In this document: piece after piece, positions 15,971-25,124 of the stretch
How positions within the stretch are numbered: position 1 is the stretch's first letter
Layout: each line of letters begins with the position of its first letter
Source: an uncultured Bacilli bacterium
GTDB taxonomy: Bacteria > Bacillota_I > Bacilli_A > RF39 > UBA660
Direction of reading: 5' to 3'
Length of the DNA stretch: 64,000 nucleotides
Assembly (NCBI GenBank): GCA_934096125.1
Contig: CAKOLB010000001.1
Location: 1 to 64,000, forward strand
Made by a program: the position numbers and the translations under genes
The notes under the pieces: generated by a model
The model's input: the letters and a program-made list of their open reading frames with translations, nothing else
The model's database searches: none
Told to the model about the DNA's origin: nothing

Positions 15971-17281
15971 TAATGTTTCAATTTCTTCTATATTAGTTTC
16001 TAAAACCGTAGCATTATCTTCCTTATCACTACCACCATCATTATCACCCTTACCAATAAAGGCATTTTTAATCTCTATATCATCTTCTCCAATATCATCT
16101 TTAACATCAATTACTCGAAGTATCTCTTCAATACTTGTAAATCCAGCGACTACTTTTTCTAGTCCATCTTTCAAAAGAGAAGTAACATCAGCTTTATCAT
16201 AAACTAGATGTCTAAGTTCCTTTTTCCGAACATTATTAGTAATAGCATCTCTTATATCTTGGTTAATTTCCAAGACTTCATGTAAAGCAATACGGCCTGT
16301 ATAACCATTGATGCATTCGCTACAGCCTTCAGGAGCATAAACTTCATTGACAGTTTGGCCAAGAACTTTTTGAAATAATACTTTTTCATAATTGTTGGTC
16401 TCTCGCACCTTCCTGCATTTTGGACAAAGTCTTTTAACTAGTCTTTGCGATATAATACCTGATAAAGCACTTCCTAAAAGATATCTTTCAACTTCCATAT
16501 CTAGTAGTCTTTCGATGGTATTTAAGGAGTTGTTAGTGTGGATAGTTGATAAAACAAGGTGACCTGTAATTGAAGCCCTAACGGCAATTCTCGCGGTCTC
16601 ATCATCTCTTATTTCTCCAATCATGATAATATCTGGGTCTTGTCTTAGTATACTTCTTAAAGTACTTCCAAAGGTAAGTCCGATATCACTCATTACTTGA
16701 ACTTGATTAATGCCGGCGATTTTCATTTCCACGGGGTCTTCAACTGTTATAATGTTCCGAGAAACAGTATTTAAAATTTGCAGCATACTATAAACAGTAG
16801 TTGATTTACCAGAACCAGTAGCTCCAGCTACCAAGATAATTCCATTAGGTATTTTGATTAAGTTTTTAATCTTTTCCAGATTTTTCTCAGATAACCCTAA
16901 ACTTTCTAAGCCGCTTTGTGACATGCTGTAGTTCAAAATTCGGATAACTATTTTTTCGCCATCGACAATAGGAAGTGATGATACCCGCAAATCTAGATTA
17001 ACGGCATCAGCTAAGTTTTTAATTGCTCCATCTTGGGGAAGTCGTGACTCTGTAATGTTCATCCCTGAAATAATTTTAATTCTTGTAAGTAAATTCTTTT
17101 TGACATAATTAGGAACAGTAGCATATTCTAAAAGTTCACCATCAACTCTTATTCTAACATTTAAAGCTTCTTCAGTTGGGTCAAAATGAATATCCGATGC
17201 TTTTTTATTTATCGCATCAATAATCATTTCGTTAACAATATCTACAACAGGTTTATTTTCATAGTCAAAATCTCTAAACAT
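15968..17281 (-). CDS. pilB: Type IV pilus/competence assembly ATPase PilB (ComGA/GspE-like)
   Basis: 437 residues from ATG 17281 (GTG 17290 is the longer alternative). It lacks most of the N-terminal domains of GspE and begins near the ASDIHFDP motif (28-35). Walker A GATGSGKST is at 153-161, Walker B is IIMIGEIRDDETA with an Asp-rich box, and a tetracysteine zinc motif CPKC...CSEC is near 310-340. The acidic C-terminal tail is unusual. The family powers pilin polymerisation at the membrane. It is separated from pilC-pilD (60401-62755) and the pilin genes (37119-42432), so the machine is scattered. A promoter on the minus strand lies at 17311-17339. Confidence 0.92.
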   Translation of the reverse strand: MFRDFDYENKPVVDIVNEMIIDAINKKASDIHFDPTEEALNVRIRVDGELLEYATVPNYVKKNLLTRIKIISGMNITESRLPQDGAIKNLADAVNLDLRVSSLPIVDGEKIVIRILNYSMSQSGLESLGLSEKNLEKIKNLIKIPNGIILVAGATGSGKSTTVYSMLQILNTVSRNIITVEDPVEMKIAGINQVQVMSDIGLTFGSTLRSILRQDPDIIMIGEIRDDETARIAVRASITGHLVLSTIHTNNSLNTIERLLDMEVERYLLGSALSGIISQRLVKRLCPKCRKVRETNNYEKVLFQKVLGQTVNEVYAPEGCSECINGYTGRIALHEVLEINQDIRDAITNNVRKKELRHLVYDKADVTSLLKDGLEKVVAGFTSIEEILRVIDVKDDIGEDDIEIKNAFIGKGDNDGGSDKEDNATVLETNIEEIETL

Positions 17282-17310
17282 TGCTACCACACCATCCCTT
17301 ATTCTTTTAT

Positions 17311-17339
17311 ATTATACACTATATCATCTAAATTAACAA
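17311..17339 (-). promoter_or_regulatory. Promoter of pilB
   Basis: On the minus strand TTGTTA (17339-17334), 17 nt, TATAAT (17316-17311). It lies 30 bp before the pilB start and is divergent from the promoter at 17389. Confidence 0.65.
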
Positions 17340-17388
17340 TTGGAAAATCTTAAAAAAGCAAAGCGAACAAACTTTTGTTATTTTTGTA

Positions 17389-17417
17389 TTTACATTCCCA
17401 AGGGTTTTTGATAGAAT
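17389..17417 (+). promoter_or_regulatory. Promoter of the nucleotidase-ruvB-folD operon
   Basis: TTTACA (17389-17394), 17 nt, TAGAAT (17412-17417). Transcription would begin near 17424, which excludes the ATG at 17416 as the start of the next gene and supports 17449. Confidence 0.6.
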
Positions 17418-17448
17418 GATTTTAAGAACACAAGGTGGTGATTGGAAG

Positions 17449-17976
17449 ATGAAAATAGGAATTGATATTGATAACACCATTACTTTTACCACCCTTAAAG
17501 CAAATGAAATATTAAAAGAGGATAGGTCTTTTTCACATGTAAGTGATTATCAAAAGCTATCTCGCCCTGAGCGTTTAAGGTTTTTCCAAAAACACTTAGA
17601 TACTCTTATTAATAATTGTCCTTTGGATAAAGATGCCAAAACAGTTATAAACACTTGGCATGATAAGGGGGATAAAATTTATTTTATTACCGCAAGAGGT
17701 ATGGATGGGCAGTTGAGGTCACCTTATCTAACCAGTCTTTATTTTTTGAAAAATGAAATTTGTTTTGATGAAATAATATTTATGCAAGAAAATAAAAATG
17801 ATATTATTAAGAAGTATGATTTAGATTTTTATATTGATGATAAAGAAAAAGTGTTAGATGAAATAAAAACGTCAAAAACGCATCTTATTAGGCTTGCAGA
17901 AAGTGGCTCAAGTAAGCACAATTTAGCTTCATCTTGGCAAGAGATAGAAATCTTAGTAGAAAGTGGGGGATTATAA
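17449..17976 (+). CDS. HAD-family 5'(3')-deoxyribonucleotidase-like phosphatase
   Basis: 175 residues from ATG 17449, chosen because the upstream ATG 17416 overlaps the -10 box and AAGGTGGTGATT lies just before 17449. HAD motif I is IDIDNTIT (the first Asp is the nucleophile, residue about 5), motif II is FITARG (about 81), and the acidic motif is YIDDKEKV (about 131). This pattern fits the NT5C group that removes phosphate from deoxynucleotides. Its stop overlaps the ruvB start (TAATG). A role in trimming dUMP/dTMP pools would fit the thymidylate genes downstream; this is inference. Confidence 0.75.
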   Translation: MKIGIDIDNTITFTTLKANEILKEDRSFSHVSDYQKLSRPERLRFFQKHLDTLINNCPLDKDAKTVINTWHDKGDKIYFITARGMDGQLRSPYLTSLYFLKNEICFDEIIFMQENKNDIIKKYDLDFYIDDKEKVLDEIKTSKTHLIRLAESGSSKHNLASSWQEIEILVESGGL

Positions 17977-18992
17977 TGGAAGATGAATTATTAACGGTCA
18001 GTAAAAGTCCTGAGGATGTGTTTGATAAAAACATCAGGCCAGAGTACTTAAGCGAGTATGTTGGGCAGGAACAGATTAAATCTAATTTGAAAGTTTTTAT
18101 AGAAGCTGCGAAAATGCGTGATGAGTCATTAGACCATGTTCTTTTGTATGGCCCGCCTGGTCTTGGAAAAACTACTCTTGCTCATATTATTGCCAATGAA
18201 CTAGGAAGTAATATTAAAACTGCAACCGGCCCATCGATTGAGAAAAGTGGCGATTTAGCAGCAATATTATCGACGTTAGAGCCAGGTGATGTCTTATTTA
18301 TCGATGAAATTCACCGGATGCCATCTTTTGTTGAGGAAATATTATATTCTGCAATGGAAGACTTTACGATTAATGTTGTCATTGGGGCTGAGGGAAAAAG
18401 TCGCAGCATTAAAATCGACTTGCCACCCTTTACTTTAGTGGGGGCAACAACTAGAGCTGGAGATTTATCAGGGCCTTTGCGTGACCGTTTTGGTATTATT
18501 AATAAATTAGAGTATTACACTGATGACGAGCTTGCTTCCATTATCAAAAGAACAAGTAGTGTTTTAAATATGGAAATTAGTTTAGATGCTTCGATGGAGC
18601 TAGCAAGAAGAAGCCGGAAAACGCCACGTATTGCCAATAGACTTTTTAAAAGAGTACGCGACTTTGCCCTAGTCGAGGGAAGTGGCCAAATAGATTTAGA
18701 TATTACCTTAAAATCTTTAGAGAGATTAAACGTTGATAAATATGGCTTAGATAATATCGATAAAGAATATTTGGAAGCTTTGATAACTAAGTTTAATGGA
18801 GGGCCGGTTGGAGCTAATACTATTTCAACAGCTATTGGTGAAGAGATAACCACAATTGAAGATGTTGTAGAGCCATTTTTGCTTCAAGAGGGATTTGTTA
18901 AAAGAACAAGAAGTGGTAGAGTTGCAACGGAAAAAGCTTATGACCATTTAGGTATTGACCATAATGCATCACTATTCGGAGGTTTTTTATGA
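17976..18992 (+). CDS. ruvB: Holliday junction branch-migration ATPase RuvB
   Basis: 338 residues from ATG 17976, overlapping the preceding stop. Walker A GPPGLGKTT, Walker B VLFIDEIHR, sensor 1 VGATTRAGDLSGPLRDRFG, and a C-terminal winged helix ending in FVKRTRSGRVATEKAYDHLG. It drives branch migration of Holliday junctions with RuvA. ruvA is not adjacent; it lies at 36552-37109, so the usual ruvAB pair is split. The TGA stop overlaps the folD ATG. Confidence 0.96.
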   Translation: MEDELLTVSKSPEDVFDKNIRPEYLSEYVGQEQIKSNLKVFIEAAKMRDESLDHVLLYGPPGLGKTTLAHIIANELGSNIKTATGPSIEKSGDLAAILSTLEPGDVLFIDEIHRMPSFVEEILYSAMEDFTINVVIGAEGKSRSIKIDLPPFTLVGATTRAGDLSGPLRDRFGIINKLEYYTDDELASIIKRTSSVLNMEISLDASMELARRSRKTPRIANRLFKRVRDFALVEGSGQIDLDITLKSLERLNVDKYGLDNIDKEYLEALITKFNGGPVGANTISTAIGEEITTIEDVVEPFLLQEGFVKRTRSGRVATEKAYDHLGIDHNASLFGGFL

Positions 18993-19828
18993 TATTAGAT
19001 GGAAAAAAATTAAGAGATGAATTATTAACAAATTTAAAAGATAGAATAAAGAAATATGATTTACAAATAAAACTTGCTATTATCGAAGTCGGAGAAGATG
19101 AAGCTAGTAAAATATATATTCGCAATAAAGAAAGATACTGTGCTTTGGTAGGAATAAAGACAGTTAAATATCAGTTGCCAGAAGATGCAACAGAAGAAAA
19201 GTTAATTAGTTTAATTACTAGTTTAAACGCTGATAAAAGTATAACAGGGATTATTTTGCAAAGTCCAATTCCATCTCATTTAGATTTTGATAAGTTAAGT
19301 AATTTAATAGATAGCCATAAAGATGTTGATGGTTTTACGAAAGATAATGTTTATAATCTTTATTTAAATAGAGAAACTATTCTGCCTTGTACGGTGAAAG
19401 GAATAATTAAACTTTTGGAGCATTATAAGATTGATGTAGCGGGGAAAGACATAGCTATCGTCGGCCGGGGAAATATTGTTGGTAAACCATTATCACTTGC
19501 TCTAGCAAATAAAAAAGCAACAGTAAGTATGCTTCACTCGGCAACAAAAGATTTAGCCATGTATACGAAAAATGCCGATATCGTTATTGCTGCTTGTGGA
19601 AGCCCTCATATCATTAAAGAAAATATGATTAAAGATGAGGCCGTAGTTATCGATGTTGGAGTATCAAGGGTTGATGGCAAGATTACCGGTGATGTCGATT
19701 ATGAAAGTGTTATAAATAAAGCAAGTTTTATTACCCCCAATCCTGGAGGTGTTGGGCCCATGACCGTGGCAATGATTATAGATAATTTAGTAGAAATGAA
19801 AGAAAGAGAGGATAAAAATAATGGATAA
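18989..19828 (+). CDS. folD: Methylenetetrahydrofolate dehydrogenase/cyclohydrolase FolD
   Basis: 279 residues, normal length. The YIRNK motif (about 46-50) holds the catalytic Lys. Other marks are GIILQSPIP, DVDGFT, PCTVKGIIKLL, the Rossmann GRGNIVGKPLS and PNPGGVGPMT. It interconverts methylene-, methenyl- and formyl-tetrahydrofolate. It overlaps ruvB by 4 nt and glyA by 8 nt, so the folate enzymes are translationally coupled. Confidence 0.96.
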   Translation: MILDGKKLRDELLTNLKDRIKKYDLQIKLAIIEVGEDEASKIYIRNKERYCALVGIKTVKYQLPEDATEEKLISLITSLNADKSITGIILQSPIPSHLDFDKLSNLIDSHKDVDGFTKDNVYNLYLNRETILPCTVKGIIKLLEHYKIDVAGKDIAIVGRGNIVGKPLSLALANKKATVSMLHSATKDLAMYTKNADIVIAACGSPHIIKENMIKDEAVVIDVGVSRVDGKITGDVDYESVINKASFITPNPGGVGPMTVAMIIDNLVEMKEREDKNNG

Positions 19829-21044
19829 AGTATTAGAAAATGCTCTAATTAAGGAAAGAGAAAGACAAGAAAATAACATTGAGTTAATTGCTAGTGAAAA
19901 CTATGTATCAAATGAAATTTTAAAACTTCAAGGAAGTATTTTAACTAACAAATATGCTGAAGGATATCCAGGAAAAAGATATTATGGTGGATGCGAGTAT
20001 ATCGATATTTTTGAAAGAGAAGCTATTAAAAATGCTTGTGAGTTATTTCATGCTTCTTATGCAAACGTTCAACCGCATTCAGGCTCTAGTGCTAATATGG
20101 CCGTTTATCGTAGTTTGCTTAATCCTGGCGATAAAATTATGGGGATGAACCTTTCAAATGGCGGTCATTTAACTCATGGTCATAAGATGTCATTTAGTGG
20201 CAAGGATTATGTTGTTTGTCAATATGATGTCGATATAAAAACGGAAATGATTGATTATGAAAATTTACGAAAGCTTGTTTTAGAAGAAAAACCTAAACTA
20301 GTTATCGCTGGAGCATCTGCGTACTCTCGCATTATCGATTTTGCTAAATTTCGGGAAATATGCGATGAAGTAGGAGCATACCTAATGGTTGACATGGCTC
20401 ATATTGCTGGTCTAGTTGCGGCTGGTCTTCATCCCTCACCAGTGCCATATGCTGATGTCGTAACAACAACAACTCACAAAACTTTAAGAGGCCCAAGAGG
20501 TGGCTTAATTCTAACCAATAATGAAGAAATAGCCAAAAAGATAGATAAAACTGTTTTCCCAGGAATACAAGGTGGTCCACTAATGCATGTTATTGCTGCC
20601 AAAGCTGAGTGTTTTTATGAAGCGTTGCAACCTGAATTTACGGTATATATGGAAAACGTTTTAAAAAATATCAAAGCTCTTGCTGAAACCTTAGCAAATC
20701 GTGGCTTTCGCATTATCTCTGGCGGAACTGATAACCATTTAATTTTAGTTGATGTTAAAAGTGCAAGTGGTTTAACTGGAAAAGAAGCCCAAGATATCCT
20801 AGATAAAATATGTATCACTACAAATAAAAATACTATTCCAGGTGATACTGAAAGTCCAATGGTAACAAGTGGCTTAAGATTAGGGTCACCAGCGATGACA
20901 ACTAGAGGACTAGGTGAAGATGATTTCCGAAAAATTGGTGAAATTATCGCTGATGCTCTTTTAAACAGCAAGGATGATGAGGTTTTAAATAATCTAAAAG
21001 AAGAGGTCTTAAAAATAACAAGTAAGTACCCATTATGGTATTAG
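19821..21044 (+). CDS. glyA: Serine hydroxymethyltransferase GlyA
   Basis: 407 residues. PLP-enzyme features: YAEGYPGKRYYGGCE (substrate loop), ANVQPHSGSSANMAVY, DMAHIAGLVAAG, and the PLP lysine in TTTTHKTLRGPRGG (about residue 225). Converts serine and tetrahydrofolate to glycine and methylene-tetrahydrofolate, the methyl donor for ThyA encoded next. ATG 19821 overlaps the folD 3' end. Confidence 0.97.
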   Translation: MDKVLENALIKERERQENNIELIASENYVSNEILKLQGSILTNKYAEGYPGKRYYGGCEYIDIFEREAIKNACELFHASYANVQPHSGSSANMAVYRSLLNPGDKIMGMNLSNGGHLTHGHKMSFSGKDYVVCQYDVDIKTEMIDYENLRKLVLEEKPKLVIAGASAYSRIIDFAKFREICDEVGAYLMVDMAHIAGLVAAGLHPSPVPYADVVTTTTHKTLRGPRGGLILTNNEEIAKKIDKTVFPGIQGGPLMHVIAAKAECFYEALQPEFTVYMENVLKNIKALAETLANRGFRIISGGTDNHLILVDVKSASGLTGKEAQDILDKICITTNKNTIPGDTESPMVTSGLRLGSPAMTTRGLGEDDFRKIGEIIADALLNSKDDEVLNNLKEEVLKITSKYPLWY

Positions 21045-21054
21045 AGGTAAGAAT

Positions 21055-21954
21055 ATGTCGAAGTGGGATAAAAAGTATATTGAGTTATGTCAAGAAATAT
21101 TAAAAAATGGGATGAGAGTTGAAAATCGCACAGGAATTGATACGATTAAAATTCCGGCTTATCATTTAATTTTTGATTTGCAAGAAGAGTTTCCATGCCT
21201 TACAACTAAGCAGCTGTATTTTCGGCAAGCCATTCTCGAAATGCTTTGGATTTATCAAGCTCAAAGTAATGATGTTAGATGGCTACAAGAGCGAAATGTT
21301 CACATTTGGGACCAGTGGGAAATTGATGAAAATGGTCTTTGGAAAGCTACTCAAAACGTTTTAAAAGATGGGAAAATGGTAAAAGAAAATATAGTTAAAA
21401 AGTTCCCAAAAGAGTATGCCCATACAATTGGAACAGCCTATGGGTTTATTGTTAAAAAATATAAACTTATTGATAAACTAATTAGCACTCTTAAAAGCAA
21501 TAAAACTGATAGAAGGCTAGTTCTATCCCTTTGGCAAGATGAGTTTTTAGATACTGCTGTTTTACCAAGCTGTGTTTGGTCAACAGAGTGGGATGTAACA
21601 GGTGATTATTTAAATCTTTGGGTTCACCAAAGAAGTTGCGATGTTCCTTTAGGTCTTCCATTTAATGTTACGCAGTACTCAGTTTTACTAATGTTAGTTG
21701 CAAGTGTTACAGGTTTAAAACCAGGGACTATCAACTATAGTATTAAAGATGCCCATATTTATGTCAATCAAATTGATGGTATCAAAGAGCAGATAAATAG
21801 GTATTTAGAAAATGGCGATTATGAAGCTCCAGATATATGGATAAATCCTGAGGTAAAGAACTTTATGGATTTTGATAATTCTGAAAAACTAAATGATATC
21901 AAGATAACTAGGTATAGACATATGGGACCAATTAAGTTCCCTTTAGCACAGTAG
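21055..21954 (+). CDS. thyA: Thymidylate synthase ThyA
   Basis: 299 residues, somewhat longer than the common 264. GMRVENRTGIDT starts the dUMP phosphate site, the catalytic Cys lies in LPSCVWSTEWDV, and RSCDVPLGLPFNVTQY is the second Arg/dUMP region; the family tail is ITRYRHMGPIKFPLAQ. It methylates dUMP with methylene-tetrahydrofolate, giving dihydrofolate, which FolA (next gene, 6 bp on) recycles. Confidence 0.95.
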   Translation: MSKWDKKYIELCQEILKNGMRVENRTGIDTIKIPAYHLIFDLQEEFPCLTTKQLYFRQAILEMLWIYQAQSNDVRWLQERNVHIWDQWEIDENGLWKATQNVLKDGKMVKENIVKKFPKEYAHTIGTAYGFIVKKYKLIDKLISTLKSNKTDRRLVLSLWQDEFLDTAVLPSCVWSTEWDVTGDYLNLWVHQRSCDVPLGLPFNVTQYSVLLMLVASVTGLKPGTINYSIKDAHIYVNQIDGIKEQINRYLENGDYEAPDIWINPEVKNFMDFDNSEKLNDIKITRYRHMGPIKFPLAQ

Positions 21955-21960
21955 GTAATT

Positions 21961-22437
21961 ATGATTAGTATGATTGTAGCCATGGGGCAAAATCGGGAAA
22001 TTGGGAAAAACAATGAGCTTCTTTGGCATATAAAAGATGATTTACAAAATTTTCGAAAAGTTACATTAAATAAAAAAATAGTGATGGGAGCAAATACTTA
22101 TTATTCACTTCCAAAAAAACTTGATAAAAGAACTTATATAGTTTTATCTAGAAAAATAAAAAAGATAGATGATGGAATAGTTTTTAATGATGATAAAAAA
22201 CTTCTAAAGTATTTAAATGAGCTTGATGAAGAGGTAGTAGTAATTGGGGGAGCAAGTATTTATAAACTGTTTTTGCCATATGCCAAAAAGTTATATATAA
22301 CTTATATATTAGATACCAAGTCTGCGGATGCTTTTTTCCCAAGCTTTTCCGAAAAAGATTTTACAAAGAAAAAAATAAAAGAAACAAATGAATATATAAT
22401 GGTAGAGTATGAAAGGATAAATAATAATGAGAGGTAA
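21961..22437 (+). CDS. folA: Dihydrofolate reductase FolA
   Basis: 158 residues. ISMIVAMGQNREIGKNNELLWHI is the canonical start including the active-site Trp loop; the acidic residue in KDDLQNFRKVT follows, and VVIGGASIYKLFLPYA is the NADPH-binding stretch. Regenerates tetrahydrofolate consumed by ThyA. It overlaps the kinase gene that follows by 11 nt. Confidence 0.94.
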   Translation: MISMIVAMGQNREIGKNNELLWHIKDDLQNFRKVTLNKKIVMGANTYYSLPKKLDKRTYIVLSRKIKKIDDGIVFNDDKKLLKYLNELDEEVVVIGGASIYKLFLPYAKKLYITYILDTKSADAFFPSFSEKDFTKKKIKETNEYIMVEYERINNNER

Positions 22438-23107
22438 ATTAATAGTAATCGAGGGAACCGATTGTTCCGGCAAAGAAACACAAGTTAAAAGAACTGTTCA
22501 AAAATTTTTGGAAAACGGAGAAATGATTTATAATTACTCTTTTCCAAATTATAATTCTCCTACTGGCAAAATTGTTGGTGGCCCGTACCTTGGCAAGTCT
22601 TACATCTGTGAAAGTTGGTTTCAAGAAGGTGCCCCAAGTGTTGACCCTCTAACCGCAAGTGCTTATTACGCTGCTGACCGTCGGTATAATGTTGGTATAA
22701 TTAATAAACATCTAGAAAATGGGGAAAATGTTTTGCTAGATAGATATGTGGAGTCCAATATGGCTCATCAAGGAGGCAAGATTGAGGATAAAAATGAAAG
22801 AGAAAAAATGTATCAAAAGCTAGATGAACTAGAGTTTGGAATAATGGAACTTCCCCGTCCTGATGCAGTTATATTTCTTTATATGCCAAGCGATTATGCC
22901 GCTATCCTTAAGAAAAATAGAAAAGAAACCCCTGATGGTCATGAAAGAGATTTAAAGCACTTAAAAAATGCCGAAAATGCCTATCTTGAACTAACGGAAA
23001 AATATAGTTATATTAAGATAAACTGTGTCAAAGATGATGTAATTAGAACTATTGATGATATAAATGATGAACTAGTTACGAAAATAAAAGAAGTGATTGC
23101 AAAATAG
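22427..23107 (+). CDS. tmk: Thymidylate kinase (dTMP kinase)
   Basis: 226 residues. The P-loop is IEGTDCSGKETQ (about 7-18), the LLDRYVESNMAHQGGK segment is the DRx motif with the dTMP-binding loop, and the PDAVIFLYMP strand is typical. Phosphorylates dTMP to dTDP, finishing the folD-glyA-thyA-folA-tmk pathway. This Tmk belongs to the longer variant with a GGPYLGKSYICESWFQEGA insertion seen in several gut Firmicutes (from memory). Confidence 0.9.
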   Translation: MRGKLIVIEGTDCSGKETQVKRTVQKFLENGEMIYNYSFPNYNSPTGKIVGGPYLGKSYICESWFQEGAPSVDPLTASAYYAADRRYNVGIINKHLENGENVLLDRYVESNMAHQGGKIEDKNEREKMYQKLDELEFGIMELPRPDAVIFLYMPSDYAAILKKNRKETPDGHERDLKHLKNAENAYLELTEKYSYIKINCVKDDVIRTIDDINDELVTKIKEVIAK

Positions 23108-23127
23108 CCAATTATTGGCTGTTTTTT
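23104..23127 (+). terminator. Intrinsic terminator of the thymidylate operon
   Basis: AGCCAA (23106-23111) pairs with TTGGCT (23115-23120) around a 3-nt loop, followed by GTTTTTT; the tmk stop lies at its edge. Confidence 0.75.
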
Positions 23128-23168
23128 AAATTAAAGTGTGTTAAAATAGGAAAGCAAGGAGGCTAAAT

Positions 23169-24212
23169 ATGAATATTGAAGAATATAACTATGACTTACC
23201 AGAAAATTTTATTGCACAAACTCCACTTGAAAATAGAAGTTCATCAAAACTTTTACTTTTAGATAAAAAAACTGGAGCTTTAAAAGAAGATATCTTTTTA
23301 AATTTGAAAAAATATTTAAAAAAGGGAGATGTTTTAGTACTTAATGATACCAAAGTCATGCCCGCTAGAATTATTGGAACTAAAGAAGAAACTGGAGCAG
23401 TAATAGAGCTTTTACTTTTAGAAAATAAAACTGGTGATATCTGGAAGTGTTTATCTAAACCATTTAAAAGATTAAAAGAGGGAACTGTTATTACCTTTGG
23501 GATGGGTAAGCTTAAGGCTAAAGTAATCAAAAAAGAAGAAGAGGGAATAGTAATAGTTGAGTTTCTTTATGATGGTATTTTTATGGAAGTATTAGATGAA
23601 CTTGGAACTATGCCACTACCTCCATATATTCATGAAAAACTATCTGACCAAAGTAGATACCAAACTGTTTATGCGAAAGAAGTAGGTTCAGCAGCAGCTC
23701 CAACCGCCGGACTTCACTTTACAAAAGAGCTTTTAAAAGACCTTGAAAAGCACGGCATAGAGCTTGAGTATGTGACTCTCCATGTTGGTCTTGGAACATT
23801 TCGCCCAGTAGAAGTGCAAGATATAAAGAAACATCATATGCATGAAGAACGCTATGCTTTAAGTAAGGAAGTGGCAAATCGCCTTAACAAAGCTAAAAAT
23901 GAGGGAAGAAAAATATATGCTGTTGGCACGACTAGTACTAGAGTTTTAGAAACCGTTATGAAAAAACATCATAACTTTGTTGAAGATACAGGTGTAACAG
24001 ATATCTTTATCTATCCAGGTTTTACCTTTCAAGCAATCGATGGTTTAATTACGAATTTCCATTTACCTAAAAGCACTCTTTTGATGCTGGTCTCTGCTCT
24101 TTCAAGTAAAGAAAATATTTTAAATGCTTACGAGTATGCTAAAAAACATGATTTTCGTTTTTTCTCTTTTGGTGATGCTATGTTCATTAAAACTTGGGAA
24201 GATGAAAACTAA
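23169..24212 (+). CDS. queA: tRNA preQ1(34) S-adenosylmethionine ribosyltransferase-isomerase QueA
   Basis: 347 residues, normal size. YDLPENFIAQTPLENRSSSKLL at the start, LNDTKVMPARI, GSAAAPTAGLHFT and TLHVGLGTFRPV are QueA signatures; the end (FFSFGDAMFI) also fits. Transfers ribosyl from SAM to preQ1 in tRNA to make epoxyqueuosine. No tgt or queG nearby, so the rest of the pathway lies elsewhere or queuosine precursor is scavenged. An extended -10 (TGTTAAAAT, about 23139-23147) and GCAAGGAGG ribosome site precede it. Confidence 0.96.
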   Translation: MNIEEYNYDLPENFIAQTPLENRSSSKLLLLDKKTGALKEDIFLNLKKYLKKGDVLVLNDTKVMPARIIGTKEETGAVIELLLLENKTGDIWKCLSKPFKRLKEGTVITFGMGKLKAKVIKKEEEGIVIVEFLYDGIFMEVLDELGTMPLPPYIHEKLSDQSRYQTVYAKEVGSAAAPTAGLHFTKELLKDLEKHGIELEYVTLHVGLGTFRPVEVQDIKKHHMHEERYALSKEVANRLNKAKNEGRKIYAVGTTSTRVLETVMKKHHNFVEDTGVTDIFIYPGFTFQAIDGLITNFHLPKSTLLMLVSALSSKENILNAYEYAKKHDFRFFSFGDAMFIKTWEDEN

Positions 24213-24231
24213 AATAAGGAGGTGAAAATTT

Positions 24232-24636
24232 ATGGAAAACACTGAGTTAATAAGTAGTTATATATCTATTTTACAAAGTCAAAATATATGCGAAGAGAGC
24301 ATAAATAAAAATATTCGTTATTTAAATGTCTTTTTAAACGAATATCTTCTTATGTATAAAAAAGCTTCTATTAAAGATAGTTCACTGCATCTATTTTTCT
24401 TCTTTTCCTATTATCTTCCTCGTAAGTACTTCCCTCTAACTAAAAACCTAATTAGTGATTATATAAATATTCTATCGAAATTTTATGCTTTTCTTTTTTC
24501 TAAAAATATTATAGATGAAGAAAAGTTTATGAAAGTGCAAGCGAATTTTGAAGAAAATAAAGAAAAATTTTTGCAAATTCCAGAAAATTATCTAAATCAC
24601 TTAGACAAAAACTTTTATTTAAAAAGAATACTTTAA
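24232..24636 (+). CDS. Unknown helical protein, possibly a lone recombinase core-binding domain
   Basis: 134 residues, all-helical, starting with a strong AAGGAGGTG site. The pattern ELISSYISILQSQN...INKNIRYLNVFLNEYL recalls the SAM-like N-terminal domain of tyrosine recombinases, but no catalytic domain (R-HxR-Y) follows, so it is at most a DNA-binding relic or a regulator. It is 19 bp after queA and ends at a weak terminator. Confidence 0.55.
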   Translation: MENTELISSYISILQSQNICEESINKNIRYLNVFLNEYLLMYKKASIKDSSLHLFFFFSYYLPRKYFPLTKNLISDYINILSKFYAFLFSKNIIDEEKFMKVQANFEENKEKFLQIPENYLNHLDKNFYLKRIL

Positions 24637-24642
24637 ATTTAT

Positions 24643-24663
24643 AGCCTTTTAGTGGCTTTTTCT
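24643..24663 (+). terminator. Weak intrinsic terminator
   Basis: AGCC (24644-24647) pairs with GGCT (24655-24658), then TTTTT. The stem is only 4 bp. Confidence 0.4.
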
Positions 24664-24820
24664 TAGGTATTCAATCTACATATTTTATTGTTTGTAAATT
24701 AATGGTTCGCTTATAGTGAACTTTATAGGGACGTTAGTATCACATGATAGCAAAATGCATACATATGAAAGTATAAATTGGGAATAATAAATATTATAAT
24801 GGATTGTAGTGGTGATAACA

Positions 24821-24985
24821 ATGAATAATGTGATAATTACGTTAAGAACAAATGAAGAATTAAAAAAAGAGTTAGATAAACTAGCGCTTGAAGAAAATCG
24901 CAGTTTAAACAATCTAATTGTAACCATTTTGATGGAGCATATTGATAATCGCAAAGAGAAAGAAAATTGTGATAAAAACAGATAG
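24821..24985 (+). CDS. Arc/MetJ-type ribbon-helix-helix DNA-binding protein
   Basis: A 54-residue ORF with GTGGTGAT ribosome site. VIITLRTNEELKKELDKLA followed by EENRSLNNLIVTILMEHI is the classic beta strand, helix, turn, helix pattern of Arc-like repressors that bind DNA as dimers. Such proteins are often antitoxins or plasmid/phage regulators; no toxin gene adjoins it. A strong terminator follows. The gene lies between inverted AGGGACGT boxes at about 24726 and 25074. Confidence 0.7.
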   Translation: MNNVIITLRTNEELKKELDKLALEENRSLNNLIVTILMEHIDNRKEKENCDKNR

Positions 24986-25006
24986 CCAAGGTTATTAATT
25001 AGAAAG

Positions 25007-25048
25007 AAATAATGATGTTTACAAAAAATTTAAACATCATTATTTTTT
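25007..25048 (+). terminator. Strong intrinsic terminator
   Basis: A perfect 15-bp stem (25007-25021 with 25031-25045) with a 9-nt loop and T7 tail ends the ribbon-helix-helix transcript. Confidence 0.85.
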
Positions 25049-25124
25049 TGTCTATAAGTTTTGCTCATTTATTGACGTCCCTTTGCAAAAGATGATAATA
25101 TAAGTATTAATAAGGAGGCACTTT

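Noticed and set aside
18515..18853. 112-codon antisense ORF in ruvB
   Set aside because: Shadow of ruvB; no start signal or homology.
20615..20971. 118-codon antisense ORF in glyA
   Set aside because: Shadow of glyA without ribosome site.
24700..24954. Minus-strand ORF over the ribbon-helix-helix gene
   Set aside because: The plus-strand frame has ribosome site, RHH pattern and terminator; the minus frame has none.
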